64,000 bases of DNA from Amoebidium appalachense (lineage: Eukaryota > Ichthyosporea): positions 1,302,001 to 1,366,000 of the forward strand of contig CAVNZM010000007.1 of assembly GCA_963693365.1 (NCBI GenBank), given 5' to 3'. The notes under the pieces are model-generated. The model was given only the letters and a program-made list of their open reading frames with translations, was not told where the DNA came from and made no database searches. The translations under genes and the position numbers were made by a program. Of this stretch, positions 37,270-60,899 are shown piece after piece; positions within the stretch are counted from its first letter, which is position 1; each line of letters begins with the position of its first letter.

Positions 37270-37747
37270 ACAACCCCCGCTCCTCCCACCCCCTCCCTTG
37301 CCCGCTCGTTTTTGACCACCATTACCATGCCCTTTCCGCCTACCTACCCGGCCATCCACCCACACTCACTACACACACACAGACCTGAGACAACCTGCAC
37401 GTGCTTCCATGTTTTTTCCCCACCTGCCCACCTCTAGCATGTTCCAGAAAACCACACCTCACCCCCCCCCCCCCCCCCCGCCACCATATCTCCCTCTCAG
37501 GCTCTCGAACAAACCCAGCACTGGTCTTGCCGGGGTACGTCTTGCACTTTTGCACAAACTAGGCATTGGTCGAGCCAAGGCCACACCCAGTGGTCAGGTG
37601 GAGGATCTGCCTGCTGTGCCTCCCGAACAGCTCATGTTTGAGGCATTCTCTGTGTGGCTGCAGGAGCAGAAACTGAAAGGGTTAAAGGAGTTGCCTGTGA
37701 CTTTGGAGGTGCCCGAGGGTGAGTGTGTGTGTGTGTGTGTGTGCGTA

Positions 37748-37783
<36 letters not shown>

Positions 37784-38482
37784 GGAGGGGGGGGGGGGGG
37801 ATGGGAGGGGGAGGAGTGAGGGGCAGTAACCGAAAAAGTTAAAAGGAGTTACCTATGACCATGGAGGTACCTGCGGTTGAGTGCATGTGTTTGGGAGGGG
37901 TGAGAGGAGTGGGGAGTTGGAGGAAGGGGGAGCGGGTGGGTGGGTGGGTGAGTGGGTGTTTGTGTGTTTGGTTTGGGGGGGGGGGGGGGGGGGGGAGCGG
38001 GTGGGTGGGTGGGTGGGGAGGGGAGGGGGGAGAAGGGGGTGAGGTGGGGGGAGGGGGAGGATGGGTGGTTGGTTGGGTGGCTGGGTGGCTTGGGGACAGA
38101 AACTGAAACGGTTTAGGAATTACTTGTGACATTGGAGGTGCCTGCGGGTGAGTTTTTGTGTGGATGGGTGAGGAGGAGAGTGGGTGAGTGGGGGGGTGGG
38201 CAGAGAGAAGGGGGGGATGGTTTATTGGGGGGGGGGGGGGGGGGGGGGGGGGATGGGCGGGGTAAGTGGGGAGAAAGGGGGGTAGGGGGAGGTGTTGGGG
38301 TGGGGGCGTGGGATGGAGGAAGGGGGGATGTGGGTGGGTGGATACCTGGATGGCTGTTTGTCTGTGATTCTTTTTGTTTGCTTTTGTTTGTGTGTGTGTG
38401 TGGGGGGGGGGGGGAGGGGGGGGGATGGAAGATTGGAAAGGTGGGGGTGATGGTGGTGTGTGGGTGGATGGGTGGCGGGGGG

Positions 38483-38530
<48 letters not shown>

Positions 38531-38584
38531 CTTGTGGTCAAACTCCGGTAGTGAAATAAGCTGGTCTCTCTCTTTTTTTTTTTT

Positions 38585-38638
<54 letters not shown>

Positions 38639-38778
38639 AAGTGGTGCATGGATTTTACTTTGGTGACGGGGCTAGTAAAGTAGGCGGTTTGGGCGAGAGG
38701 AAAGGGATGGGAAGGGTTTTGCTGTTGTTGAAGTCATGTTCGTAACCACTCACACGCATTCCCTCTGTTGTCTTTTCT

Positions 38779-38810
<32 letters not shown>

Positions 38811-39487
38811 CCCCCTTCTTTTATTTCTTTCTTTTTCTTTAGGTTTCAAGCTTCCAGCCTGGGGTAACCCCGAAGGAGACGAAGTCAAAAGCGTCACGGT
38901 GCTGAAAAGGTTCAACTCACGCAAGCAGCCACACCTCCTAGACATAGTCAACGTCAAGGGGGAACACACCAAGTACATCTACAAGCAGGAGGACGATATT
39001 AGCATGGATGCATGTGTGCTCAAGTTATTGGTGCTTGCAAACAAGATATGGGAGAAGAGGGGGTACCGTACGCACATCAGGACGTACAATGTGGTGGCGT
39101 GTAGCGACCTGACGGGGTTTTGTGAGGTTGTACCAGGTATAGAGTTCCCCCCCCCCCCCCCCCCCCCCCCCCCTCTCTCTCCATACACATACACACACGC
39201 ACAAAAAAAAAAATCGTCGGTTGTATCTGTGTTTGACGTTGCCTGTTGTGGATTGTACTTCCCATGGTGTAAGGCGTGATATCACCTTGTATTTGCCACT
39301 ACCACCATCACCTCATTTCCACCCACCCGCACGCGCATAACCTCAAGTACGCGTCCGCAAGGGCGTGCATGCGCTCACAATGAAAGCACACACATGCACA
39401 CACACCTCTGCGAACTGGCTTCTGCCTGCACAATCATGTTGCCTCAGTTTCTGAATGTTTGCCACTTCTACTGCACTTGTATAATCC

Positions 39488-39551
<64 letters not shown>

Positions 39552-40534
39552 TTCCGTCTCCCTCCCCAAACCCATATCCCCCCCCCCCCCCCCCCCCAAA
39601 AAAAAAAAAAAAAAAAAAAAAAACAAAAAAAAAACAGGTGAAACCATGCTCCACCAACACGCCAAGGAAATGGACGAAATTCTAGGGATGGACATCAACA
39701 AGTGGCGCTCATTCCTCTGGTCTGTCATTGCCGTGATAGTGACCACGTGTGCCTTTGATATTACCGACCGCCACCACAACAACGTCATGCTCACCCCTGA
39801 TGGTGACGTGGTTCTGATTGATCTGAGTGCAAGCCTCGGCAATAAGGCGCCCATGGATAAGGGCATGGGTATCAATCCCATCTACATGCCTGGAAGATTC
39901 AAGAAGGTGAGTGCTTCTTCTTTCCCTTCCCTCTTTACCCCCCCCCCCCCCCCCCCCCCCCGCTTCCCCTTTGAGGATTGGCTCTGCGTATGACTTTGGC
40001 TTTTCCATTATGTATGGTTTGCACTCTGCATTGTGTTGTCCGTCGCGAAGATGCATGTCATACTTGGGACACATTCTATAGCCCCCCCTGCCCCCCTGCC
40101 TCAAACCCCCACCCCCACTCCCCATCCCCGCCTGAGGATGGGCTTTGCTTATGATGCATTTTTTCAATGTGTGCTTGCGAAATCTGCAACGGTTTGCTGA
40201 ATGGTGCGTGTGCATGTGTGCATGTCTGCATATGACCTGCCCATTACCTTATGGTGTGTGTGCTGGTTTCCTAAATGCCCCTCCCCCCCCCCCCCCCCCC
40301 CCTCCCCCCACCCACCCACCCACAACTTAAGGTACGCACGTGGCAAAACATGCACAATACTCGAGGATGTTTTACAGCATTCTTGCATGGTGCAAATGCA
40401 CTTGTGCTTCGGCGTTTGCACAGCTGACCACATAAACCCACGCCCATCTATTCATCCACTCGTGTTCTGCAAGGATACTTGAGACACACAACGCTTTACA
40501 CGCCTGGTGCACCCAGCACACGCTTGCACAATCA

Positions 40535-40609
<75 letters not shown>

Positions 40610-41014
40610 CCCCTCCCTTCCTTCCCCCCCCCCTCCCCCCCCCCCCCCCCCTTCCCCTCACACACACACACACACCTAACATACACCTTATCTCTCCCTT
40701 CACAGATTGCACACGTCATCCGCGAAAAGAAACCAGAGGACCTTAATGCAGCCATTGAACGGTGGAGCGATTTGGAAGAACATTGCATGCTCGCATACTA
40801 CGCTCTATACAACGATCGTACTTTGGAAGCCGTGTTAAAGGAAGTCAACTATACCATGCCTAAACCCGGCGAGTTTCTGCGTTTGTTAAAGCAGAGAAAG
40901 CACGTGCCGCAGATTAAAGAGGGCCTTAGAAATGACATCGTGGAGACGATGGATAGTAATGTTGCCGTTAATAAGATGGTGGCGGCGATTTGCTCGATTA
41001 TCCCGATGAATTGA
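35909..41014 (+). CDS. compact PI3/PI4-kinase-like protein
   Basis: Five exons join in consistent phase: 35909-36292, 37501-37718, 38843-39136, 39638-39906 and 40706-41014 (TGA). About 490 residues. The N-terminal 130 are disordered with one CHKCGD pair. The catalytic region follows PI3/PI4 kinases and PIKKs: VTVLKRFNSRKQPHLLDI, TKYIYKQEDD (ATP-contacting Lys in YIYK), an IWEKRG helix, YNVVACSDLTGFCEVV (hinge), the catalytic loop DITDRHHNNVML (D-R-H-x-x-N kept) and metal-binding DLS in place of DFG (VVLIDLSASLG). Lys, catalytic Asp/Asn and metal Asp are all present, so activity on a phosphoinositide or protein is plausible. No C2, RBD, helical or FAT/FATC region is visible. The first exon needs a one-base slip near 36065-36068 (GGGG) to stay open. 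The first ATG frame otherwise ends after 54 codons. Confidence 0.8.
37826..38156 (+). repeat. two decayed copies of the PI-kinase exon 2 end plus donor, inside intron 2
   Basis: The end of exon 2 and its donor (AAACTGAAAGGGTTAAAGGAG ... GAGGTGCCCGAGGGTGAGTG, 37669-37727) recurs at about 37828-37890 (GTTAAAAGGAGTTACCTATG ... GAGGTACCTGCGGTTGAGTG). It recurs again at about 38097-38156 (GAAACTGAAACGGTTTAGGA ... GAGGTGCCTGCGGGTGAGTT). G-rich and (TG)n sequence follows each copy, so the whole exon-end/donor/repeat block was duplicated in tandem. The third copy keeps a good GTGAGT donor; the second has GTTGAG. Confidence 0.85.
38470..38637 (+). repeat. poly-G, then (T)n(G)n compound tract
   Basis: Poly-G at about 38478-38530, 20 T at 38574-38594 running straight into poly-G to 38637, in PI-kinase intron 2. 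Confidence 0.97.
39491..39637 (+). repeat. poly-C, then (C)n(A)n tract abutting a 3' splice site
   Basis: 60 C at 39491-39550, a short unique spacer, 20 C at 39578-39597, about 25 A, then CAAAAAAAAAACAG. The CAG is the acceptor of PI-kinase exon 4 (39638). Confidence 0.97.
40538..40607 (+). repeat. (CA)n microsatellite
   Basis: About 70 bases of CA in PI-kinase intron 4, followed by C-rich tract 40624-40650. Confidence 0.97.
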
Positions 41015-42830
41015 TTGGGTGATCTGTAAAGGTATGAGGGGTTTGATTGGTTGGCTTGAATGTATTGGAGAATGCAGTCCTTGTTATGATAATGGGATCC
41101 ATTTTTAATTGTTTTAATCATCCACCTAGCAGGATTTGGTTTGTGTCGACGGTTGACGAACTCTCATTGGGGATGGGTGTTGTGTGTCTTAAGCTCTACT
41201 GTGCTGTTAAATTTTTAGGCTTTAATTTGTGTACTTGATTGGACGATCCAGAAATCTCAAGCCAGTGGTTGTTGCAGATTGGTGATAATAAGGATCTTAG
41301 AAACGAAAGAAATGGCGATGGGTCGGGAGGGTTGGCGTACATGATGTGCATGTTGTTCGTTGAAATTGGTCAGACGTTAAAATCAAGGAAACAGAAATAT
41401 GTGCTTCATAGTTTTTGGATATATTTATCGCGCGATGGCGAAGAGCGATTGATGTTTGGCTTTCGAATTTCAAGATTTCCCGTCTGTTGTGATTAGGCAT
41501 TACGGTGTACCAGTAATACCATTTGTGTGGCACATAGGTAGGATTCGGCTAGCGGATATGTGCATGTAACACGAATATAATGCTACAGTATGTGTATTAT
41601 GTTTTCATATTGCCTGCCAATATTTCGACTCTGTTGTCTCTCGTGGTGCTTTTGGTACTCTGTTAAGATACACGATTTGTAGTGAACCTGATAGAGTTAA
41701 AAATGCATCTTGCTATGTATGCATCAGGTCACTTATCTACGTGTAGAGCCTCCTTAGTAATGCATGATTCTAGTCTGGCAAACGTAGAGGTATAATGCCG
41801 CTTTGGTCCCTTTAAAGGCCTTCGGCTACTACCAAATAAATGGTATCGGCATGGTTTTAGCCAAATTTGGGGTGGTTTAAAATGTGTTATGTAGAATGAA
41901 GTACACCTCCATAGCGAACAACACAATGCAGAATGCAAACCACACGGAATATGGAGTGCCTATGTGTGTGTGTGTGAGGTGGGGGAGGGGGGGGGGGGGG
42001 GGGGGGGAAGGCACAAAACTGCATGGAATTGCATGTCTACATCTTATTCTGCAGCTGTTAGGCGATTTACCATCACTCAGCACGGATTTTGAAGTTACGT
42101 AGTTGCTATCGCTTTTTCACAAATTGTGTAACTAATACAGAGTTTTGTGTTTAATGTCTACATTTTCCCAAACACTATGAAACCGGCAAGTACTCGTAAT
42201 CGAATACCTCCATATTGATCACACAAACACATGCCACATATTGCCTGCATGAGCACATAGCGTCTTCAGCATCAAATAAAAACACAGAGTATAAAAATTA
42301 GACCCCGTTTACATACGCCTAGGGGGAGCTGACTTACACACACACACCACACATCTCTTCATATCTGTCTTCACTAGGCATCTTTGCACCTACATCCTAA
42401 ATGTGGCCATGCTTCTAAGTAAGATTCGAAGGAGGCCAAACAAGCCACCACCACCACCACCACCACACATACACACACCGAAGTATCGGGCAAAAAAAAA
42501 AAAAAAAAAAGGAAAATTAACACCACCGTCTACACTCACACCCGCAACACCAACGCGTACATACATCCAACCAGCCGCGGACGCACAAAAAGGGGTAACT
42601 CCAACCAAATTCTTCCCTGCACCAGTATAAACCCCAATGATCCCCAAACAGACCTATGTTCAAGGAAAATCAATGAATCAAATATAATGGCCAATGGACA
42701 TACACATCCTAAATAAAGAAATAAACCATGGCAAAGGCCAGGACAGGACGCACAAGTGGGCGTAACAACCAAATGCTAGTCCATTCTCAAACGCTATCCT
42801 TCACACAGAAATTTCAGATGAGGGGGGTGT
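41015..42830. other. intergenic between convergent genes
   Basis: Unique sequence downstream of the PI-kinase stop, with a poly-G at 41989-42007, CCACCA repeats at 42446-42466 and an A-tract at 42492-42510. The two flanking genes converge here, so both 3' UTRs lie in it. The 85-codon frame at 41239-41496 is unrecognised. Confidence 0.6.
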
Positions 42831-43626
42831 CTAATACTGGTAGTGCTGGGGCGGTTGCTGTGGTGGCTGGCCAAATGACGAGGTCGGGACCCCCGCATTC
42901 TGTCCATAGGCCGCACTGTACGCCGCCGCCTGGGGGTGCATCTCCTGAGACCCTGCACCCCCTACACCCCCCATGGACCCCGCGTAATTTGGCATCCCCG
43001 GAGCCTGCTGATGGGCAGGCGGTATCTGGGCATATGGCTGTTGCGAAGGGGGGGCTGCATAGGCATATCCCGCTCCACCGTAATTCTGACCAGGAGGGGC
43101 CTGGAAATTCTGACCAGGGGGGGCTTGATACTGCTGTCCGGGGGGCTGGGTGTAATTCTGGCCGGGGGGAGGTGCCTGGTACTGGGGGGCACCGTACTGG
43201 CCAGGGTGGCCCATTGGGGCCTGGCCGGGGGTCGGGATGGGTGCACCCGGGGCACCGGCAGGGGGGTTTCCGTTGAAATTCATCGGCTGAGACGGATACG
43301 GGTTGGCGCCGTGCATGGAAATGGGGGTGCCGGGGACAGAGGCACCCGTGCCCGTATACTGCATGGGGGTGGTGAGGTGGGTGTGCTGGGGGGAGGGGGA
43401 TCCAAACTGGGGGGTACCGGCACCACTAGGGGGATTGCTGCTGTTGTAGAGCGCTGCTTGCTCGGCTGCTGACGGGCGCATGTTTTTGCGTTTATTTGCG
43501 AGCGCCTTTTTGTTACCCCCCGCGACGGTTTGGGGGGACCCTGCAAAAAGCTGGGTGGGGGGGGGTCGTTCCAACCGCGGTCGGTTGTCTTTGGACGCAG
43601 GTGCTCGTATTCCTGTATGTGTGTGT

Positions 43627-43676
<50 letters not shown>

Positions 43677-44329
43677 TGTGTCTGTGTCTGTGTGTGTGTG
43701 TGTGTGTTGTATGGGGGGAGGATGTAGGCAGAGAGACGGAAAAGAGGGATTAAAATGTGTTATAGAGAACAAAGCACACATTTGCCACGGACCGTTACAA
43801 TGCAGAATTTGCAAAAAATCAAAAACAACAACAACCCCTCCCCTCCCCTCCCTCCCCCCCCCCCCCCCCCCCCCCCAGCAAAGAAAAAAAGGAGCATACA
43901 AAAGAGCATGAATCACTTTAATCCCTTTCTAAAGGTTGTAGTTGTTGGGCGGCGGGAGGAGGGGGGGGGGGGGGGGGGGGGGGGGCAGAGTCCGAGAGGG
44001 AAGGAGAGAGAAGGGCTCAAAGGTGTGCGGCAGGGAGGGGGGGCAGGGAGGGAGGGGGTGGGGGGGGTTGAAAGCGCACAATATGATCTAACGGATAACT
44101 TACAATGGGTAACTTAAGTATGCAGGGAGGCAAGGGGGGGGGGGGGGGGGGGGGGGGAGGGGGGACAGAAGTGATGTGGATGTGTGGTGGTGTGGTGGTG
44201 TGTGTGTGTGTGTGTGTGTGGGGGGGGGGGTTATGAGAAGAAACGGTTTACAATGGATAACACGGGCATACAGAGGGAGGGGAAGGGGGGGCGGGAAGGA
44301 GTGGTGTGGTGGTGTGGTGCGTGAGGCGT

Positions 44330-44363
<34 letters not shown>

Positions 44364-45481
44364 GGAAGGGGGTAGAGAAAAAAACGGTTGCATGAGAAGA
44401 GAAGGTATAAAAGATGGAAAAGGGAAAGCCCCTCCCCCCCCCCCCCCCCCCCCCCCCTTTCACCAATCCACCCATCCAAAAACAATGGGGGAAAGAGGGG
44501 GAAGGGGCTGGAGACTCCAGTGCACCCTACAACATCAACCTCCACTCTGCCGTCCAAAAGAACAAAAACTTCTCTTCATACCGACTCACCCACTGCAGCA
44601 TAACCGTATCACCTAATCTCAACTCTAATCCTCTACTGCCTTGCTCTCCCTCCCCCCCTCCCCCCCCCCCCCCCCCCCCCCCCCCCCGTTCTCTACTCTC
44701 TATCCACAACCTCATACTCCTGTGCTTGCCAGCAACATGCATTTTCCTTTCACCTGTTCAGCAACTTTCCACTGTGTGGGCCCACTTGCCCCCTTCCCAA
44801 CCCTCACTTGCAGTCCCACATTTATAGTGCCCAATCTTAAAAGCAAAAAAGAAGCAGTAGGAGCGTGTAAATCTATTAGTCATGTAAAAGAGCTACTTGT
44901 CAAGCTGTGGATTCTAACCTCCCCCCTCCCCCCCCCCCCTTCCCCCCCGGACCCAGGAGGCGCACTAAACAAACGAACCACACAACTCGCAACCACATAC
45001 GGACACACAAAACAATGAACGGAGGGACGGACGCACACGCACGCACGCACGGACGCAACGGACACACACAAGCTCTAAAGCACACAAAGAAATCAATCTA
45101 CCCCCGTGCACTTGTCCACTTAAGGCGCCATCACCACAGCAACATAGCACGCACACCTTTGCCTGGGTGAAAAGAAGTGAGCAGGTGGGGAAAAATGTCA
45201 TAAACCAGACCCGACAAACAGGCACTCACATCTTGAGAAAATGCACCCACACTACCAGAAGAAAGCGAGACTTCGGCGCCAAGCACACAGCAGGGAGAGC
45301 AACGGGGTTGCCTTAGTCCTCCAACTAGCACGCTACAACCCAACCTCTCCATTGACACAAAGAAACGATGATGGATATAAATCAAGGCACATACCCGTCC
45401 GACGCTGCTCAGGCTGCTGCTTGATCCAGACGGGGAAATGCCCTCGATGACAGGCGGAACGGGGTGTGGTTGTTGTGCCAT
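42831..45481 (-). CDS. Pro/Gln/Gly-rich low-complexity protein
   Basis: Three exons give about 274 residues in consistent phase: 45481-45395 (MAQQPHPVPPVIEG, Ser-rich, donor GTATGT), a 28-nt mini-exon 44835-44808 (IGHYKCGTA, with TTTTGCTTTTAAG acceptor and GTGAGG donor) and 43540-42831 (TTTTTGCAG acceptor, TAG stop). A basic patch (NKKALANKRKNMRP) precedes a long P/Q/G/Y/N-rich tail with about five imperfect APPGQN[YF] repeats, ending QHYQY. Such tails are typical of prion-like, phase-separating RNA-binding or trafficking proteins. No folded domain is recognisable, so no role is assigned. The mini-exon is inferred from splice signals and phase. If it is wrong the N-terminal exon may belong to another transcript. 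Confidence 0.6.
43630..43705 (+). repeat. (TG)n microsatellite
   Basis: TG array with (TGTC)n interruption in the intron upstream (minus strand) of the last exon of the Pro/Gln-rich gene. Further G tracts occur at 43963-43985, 44138-44160 and 44330-44362. Confidence 0.95.
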
Positions 45482-46190
45482 TTTGTTTGATAGAAGATTG
45501 CAACCAAGACCAAACTAAGTTTGTGCGTGTAGAGAAATCGTTCTTAGCTGCACTCACCAGCGTGCTGTTATGAGTTTTGGAACTAAGCAAGAAGTTTGCT
45601 CTTACTTTTTTCCAACGAAATTGAAAGGAAACATGAAATTGTTTCACACTTGTCAAAGTGTAGAGGGGAAGTAACGAGAAAGTGATCCGGGCGATCAGGT
45701 GGGTGACATTTTAGTTGCTACCCAGCGCTCGAAATTGTAATGGAATGTTGGGTATGTGGAGGCTCGGGCCATATTTGTGCACACTTGTAGTGACGTGTTA
45801 ATGCGGTGCATATTATTTGACACAACCAATATACATTCAATTTTTTTTGGGGACGTTTTTCCTTGTGCAAGGGCTGCATGGAGAACTGTAAAGGGAACGT
45901 ATGTATAAGGAGCAAGAGTTCACACCCTGTTGGTCATGCTATCATTGATCAGATCTAGATTAGCCAAGTAAAGCTATTTCTTGGTTACGTATCACCTTTT
46001 GATTGGTCACCTTTTCCGATCAGTGTGAGAGGCTGGGCTGCCAGGACCGAGGCCTCCGGAGTCCGCAGAGGCTCCTTCAACTTGAGCCCCGGCTGTCCGG
46101 ATCCACGCGTGTGTATCGCAGTGTAGGGAAACCGGTTGAAATAACTGGGTGGTGGTGGTGGTGGTGGTTTGGGGGGTTGGAAGGGGAGGG

Positions 46191-46221
<31 letters not shown>

Positions 46222-46316
46222 TATGTTTTTGATCAGGCTACTTTGAAATGCCAAATATAAAGTTTCTTGGATCCTGAAGCCTGGCCACAAAGATCCACAG
46301 CATGCCATTTTTAGTT

Positions 46317-46409
<93 letters not shown>

Positions 46410-46429
46410 CACTGTGTGTGTGTGTGTGT

Positions 46430-46478
<49 letters not shown>

Positions 46479-46499
46479 CGGACTGTGTGTGCGCGTGTG

Positions 46500-46536
<37 letters not shown>

Positions 46537-46618
46537 ATGTGTGCGTGTGTGTCACACGGCATAGTACCGTGTGTGTATGCGGGCCACGGCGGCGATGATA
46601 TGTTTTTTTTTTTTTTTT

Positions 46619-46659
<41 letters not shown>

Positions 46660-47434
46660 CGGTCCCGGCGGAGGGCAGGCAGATCTGGGGAGGGCTGTGC
46701 TTGTGGCCACGCACCATGATCATGATGCTGCATGCATATGTGCATACGCCTTATGTATATGGAGCCTTAAAGCTTTAAGTGCGTACAGGCCTGTTGAAAT
46801 TTTGGGCTCTGCAACGTTAATACATCAAACAGTCAGCTGATGATAGTGTTGTACATGTCCAGATATTCTGGTGTTTTCCCCATGCTTTTTATATAATAGC
46901 ATAGCTTGTATTACGGTTAATGATATATATACATTTTAGCTAGTAGCTGGAATTTGGCAACAAGTGGACAGATTGGGCTTGACTACAATCATAATAGGTG
47001 CCGCCAGATCTGAATATGACACTGGCATTTTTGACCATAACTGAGTTAATGGTGTGCACACAGTGCACGGCACCTACGAACAGATAGGCTATACTGATTC
47101 GTTGAATAACCCAGAGTGAAGTTACATTTTTACCTCGGCAATTCAGGTCCGGGCACACCCAAAATTGTGCGTGTTATCGATGTACAAAAAACATGCTTAC
47201 ATACTAGTAGACTAAAAGTGCATTGAACTTCCTACATTTAGCCATCCCCAAGCGATTTTAATAATTACGCCATTTTTTGTATACTTCTGGTCTTGAAAAC
47301 TAAAACTCGATATATTGTTGGAACCATACTATTTGCGCAAAAGTAGACTACTTTCGTGCTCGTAGTACATCATCCTCAGTACATTGGAAGCCATTCCTAA
47401 TGTACAAGTTGATCAGAATTAACCCATCCAACTA
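45482..47434. other. intergenic; large TG array
   Basis: Unique sequence 45482-46130, poly-G 46196-46220, (TG)n 46320-46550, (T)n(G)n 46603-46657, then unique AT-rich sequence to the RTK stop codon. A GC-rich patch at 46010-46130 has open frames on both strands with protein-like composition, but no supporting splice context. Confidence 0.55.
46320..46550 (+). repeat. (TG)n microsatellite, about 230 bases
   Basis: Three blocks of TG separated by GCGACAC, TCGGAC and CGCGTGCG-type interruptions. Confidence 0.97.
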
Positions 47435-59116
<11,682 letters not shown>

Positions 59117-59998
59117 TTTTTCCCAAACTACAATGGAGCCTATCCTGGCAGTGAAGAATGGTTAGTGCGTATTGCTGACAAAAACGTTGAAGTAAAAAAC
59201 TTATCATCAGGCTTATCCATTTATATTATTACAGTTAAATTTTGACACTGTTTTTGGCCATAGGTACCTACACCTGAAAAGTTCGAAAACATCTCACCTG
59301 GAGGCGAACTGTTGACAAACGGATCTCCCTATACCACTTATGAGCCATTTATTCTCCTAGTCTTTTATTAATAAGGCTTCTTGTACATGTCTACTAGTTT
59401 TGGCACCATGCGGGGATCGTATATTTATCATAGCATGTTATTGCTAGTATAGAAGCTGAATGGAAATATTCTTAAAATACAACTTTTAAGTCTGGAAGAG
59501 TAGTCAGATGCAATCCGGTATGTAACAGTAACACCCACCATAATACGAGTCAGTCCGACTCAGTTGGCTCAGTCTGACGGTCGATCTGGGACATAGGCCC
59601 TATTGATGACATTCAGAAAACTCAAAAGGAGTAGGGTGATTTAAGTGGTCATCCAGCTGTATCCAATCAAAAGGCGTAAAACAATAAAAAGCACATTTTC
59701 ACCATTAATCGTCATCGGGCTGCAATCCCCTGAAGATCAGGTCATGATGATCCGGCACACGTGTACATCCGGCATATGGATCTACTGTTATTAGAGCTCG
59801 AATACTGTTTCTTTTTATGTACACAAACTTGGAGCATAGGCAGTTGAATGTGTATGGTCTATAGAGAGAGGCAGATTCTGACGTTTTGAGGTGTTTTTGT
59901 GGGTGAAATGGTTCAGTCACGACTCACGAGTAGATCACCATCTCACCTTGACTCGGCTGTGTCCGCGTTTAAGAACAAAACGGCATTTAAGATCTCAG

Positions 59999-60036
<38 letters not shown>

Positions 60037-60420
60037 CCCTCTCGCCTCCCCCAACCCTCCTCCCCAAGCCTCCTTATCTATCCTGAGGAGGCCTTAATCC
60101 TCTCCCCCCCTCCCCCTCTCCCCTCCCCCCCAACACACACACACACACACACACAGACGCACACACCTGCCAGTCCGAAACACACGCATACTCACCAACC
60201 AACACCACCGCCACCATCGGTACCACCACCTCCGCCCCTCCTCAATATTAACTCACCACGGGGCCTAAGCGCTTCTTCGAACGGCCATAGATGGGGAAGA
60301 GAGGGAGAGGGAGAGGCGGGAGGCTGGGGGACGGGGGGAGGGCGGAGGTGGGCCCGGGGGGCCGGTGGGGGGGGAGCTCGAGGCCTCGGGGGGGGGGGGG
60401 AGGGGAGGCCGGGGCCGCCG

Positions 60421-60485
<65 letters not shown>

Positions 60486-60899
60486 AGGGTCCGGGGAGTT
60501 GCCATGCCATGAGATTCTTCCTAATAGGTTTTGGGCGTTACCCAACGCCTCCCATATACTAATTATTAACAGTTAGGACTATTTAGTACTATAGGATGCC
60601 TTGGAGCTGACGTCTCACCAGGCTCACACCCAGCACGAGTGCCACCACTGTCATACACCCGAGGTTTTGATGCGCGTAAAGATGGACATTACCTAGTGCA
60701 GCCGGCCGCGTCGACGTCACTCGTCACCTCGCTAAACATGGTACAGTTCTTTTCAAGTTACACACTGTGTTGTGTAGTACCGTCGACGTGAGAAGTAGTT
60801 ATTGCACTACATTCGAACACTAATTAACCATTGAACCCTTCTTCAATCCCTGGGTCCGACCAATATGAATCCCATATCTTATTTTCCCAAGCTGTCAAA
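59117..60899. other. intergenic, divergent promoter region
   Basis: Lies between the 5' ends of the RTK (minus) and the second F-box gene (plus), so it should hold both promoters. 59117-59990 and 60500-60899 are unique. 60000-60500 is a C-rich, (CA)n and G-rich block. A run of GACTCAGTC-like words occurs near 59548-59580. No clear TATA box is tied to either start. Confidence 0.55.
60421..60484 (+). repeat. poly-G tract of about 60 bases
   Basis: Uninterrupted G following G-rich sequence from 60290. About 420 bases upstream of the F-box gene start. Confidence 0.97.

Noticed and set aside
45985-46308. Minus-strand coding exon in a GC-rich patch
   Set aside because: Frames are open on both strands, with no good acceptor/donor pair and no family resemblance.
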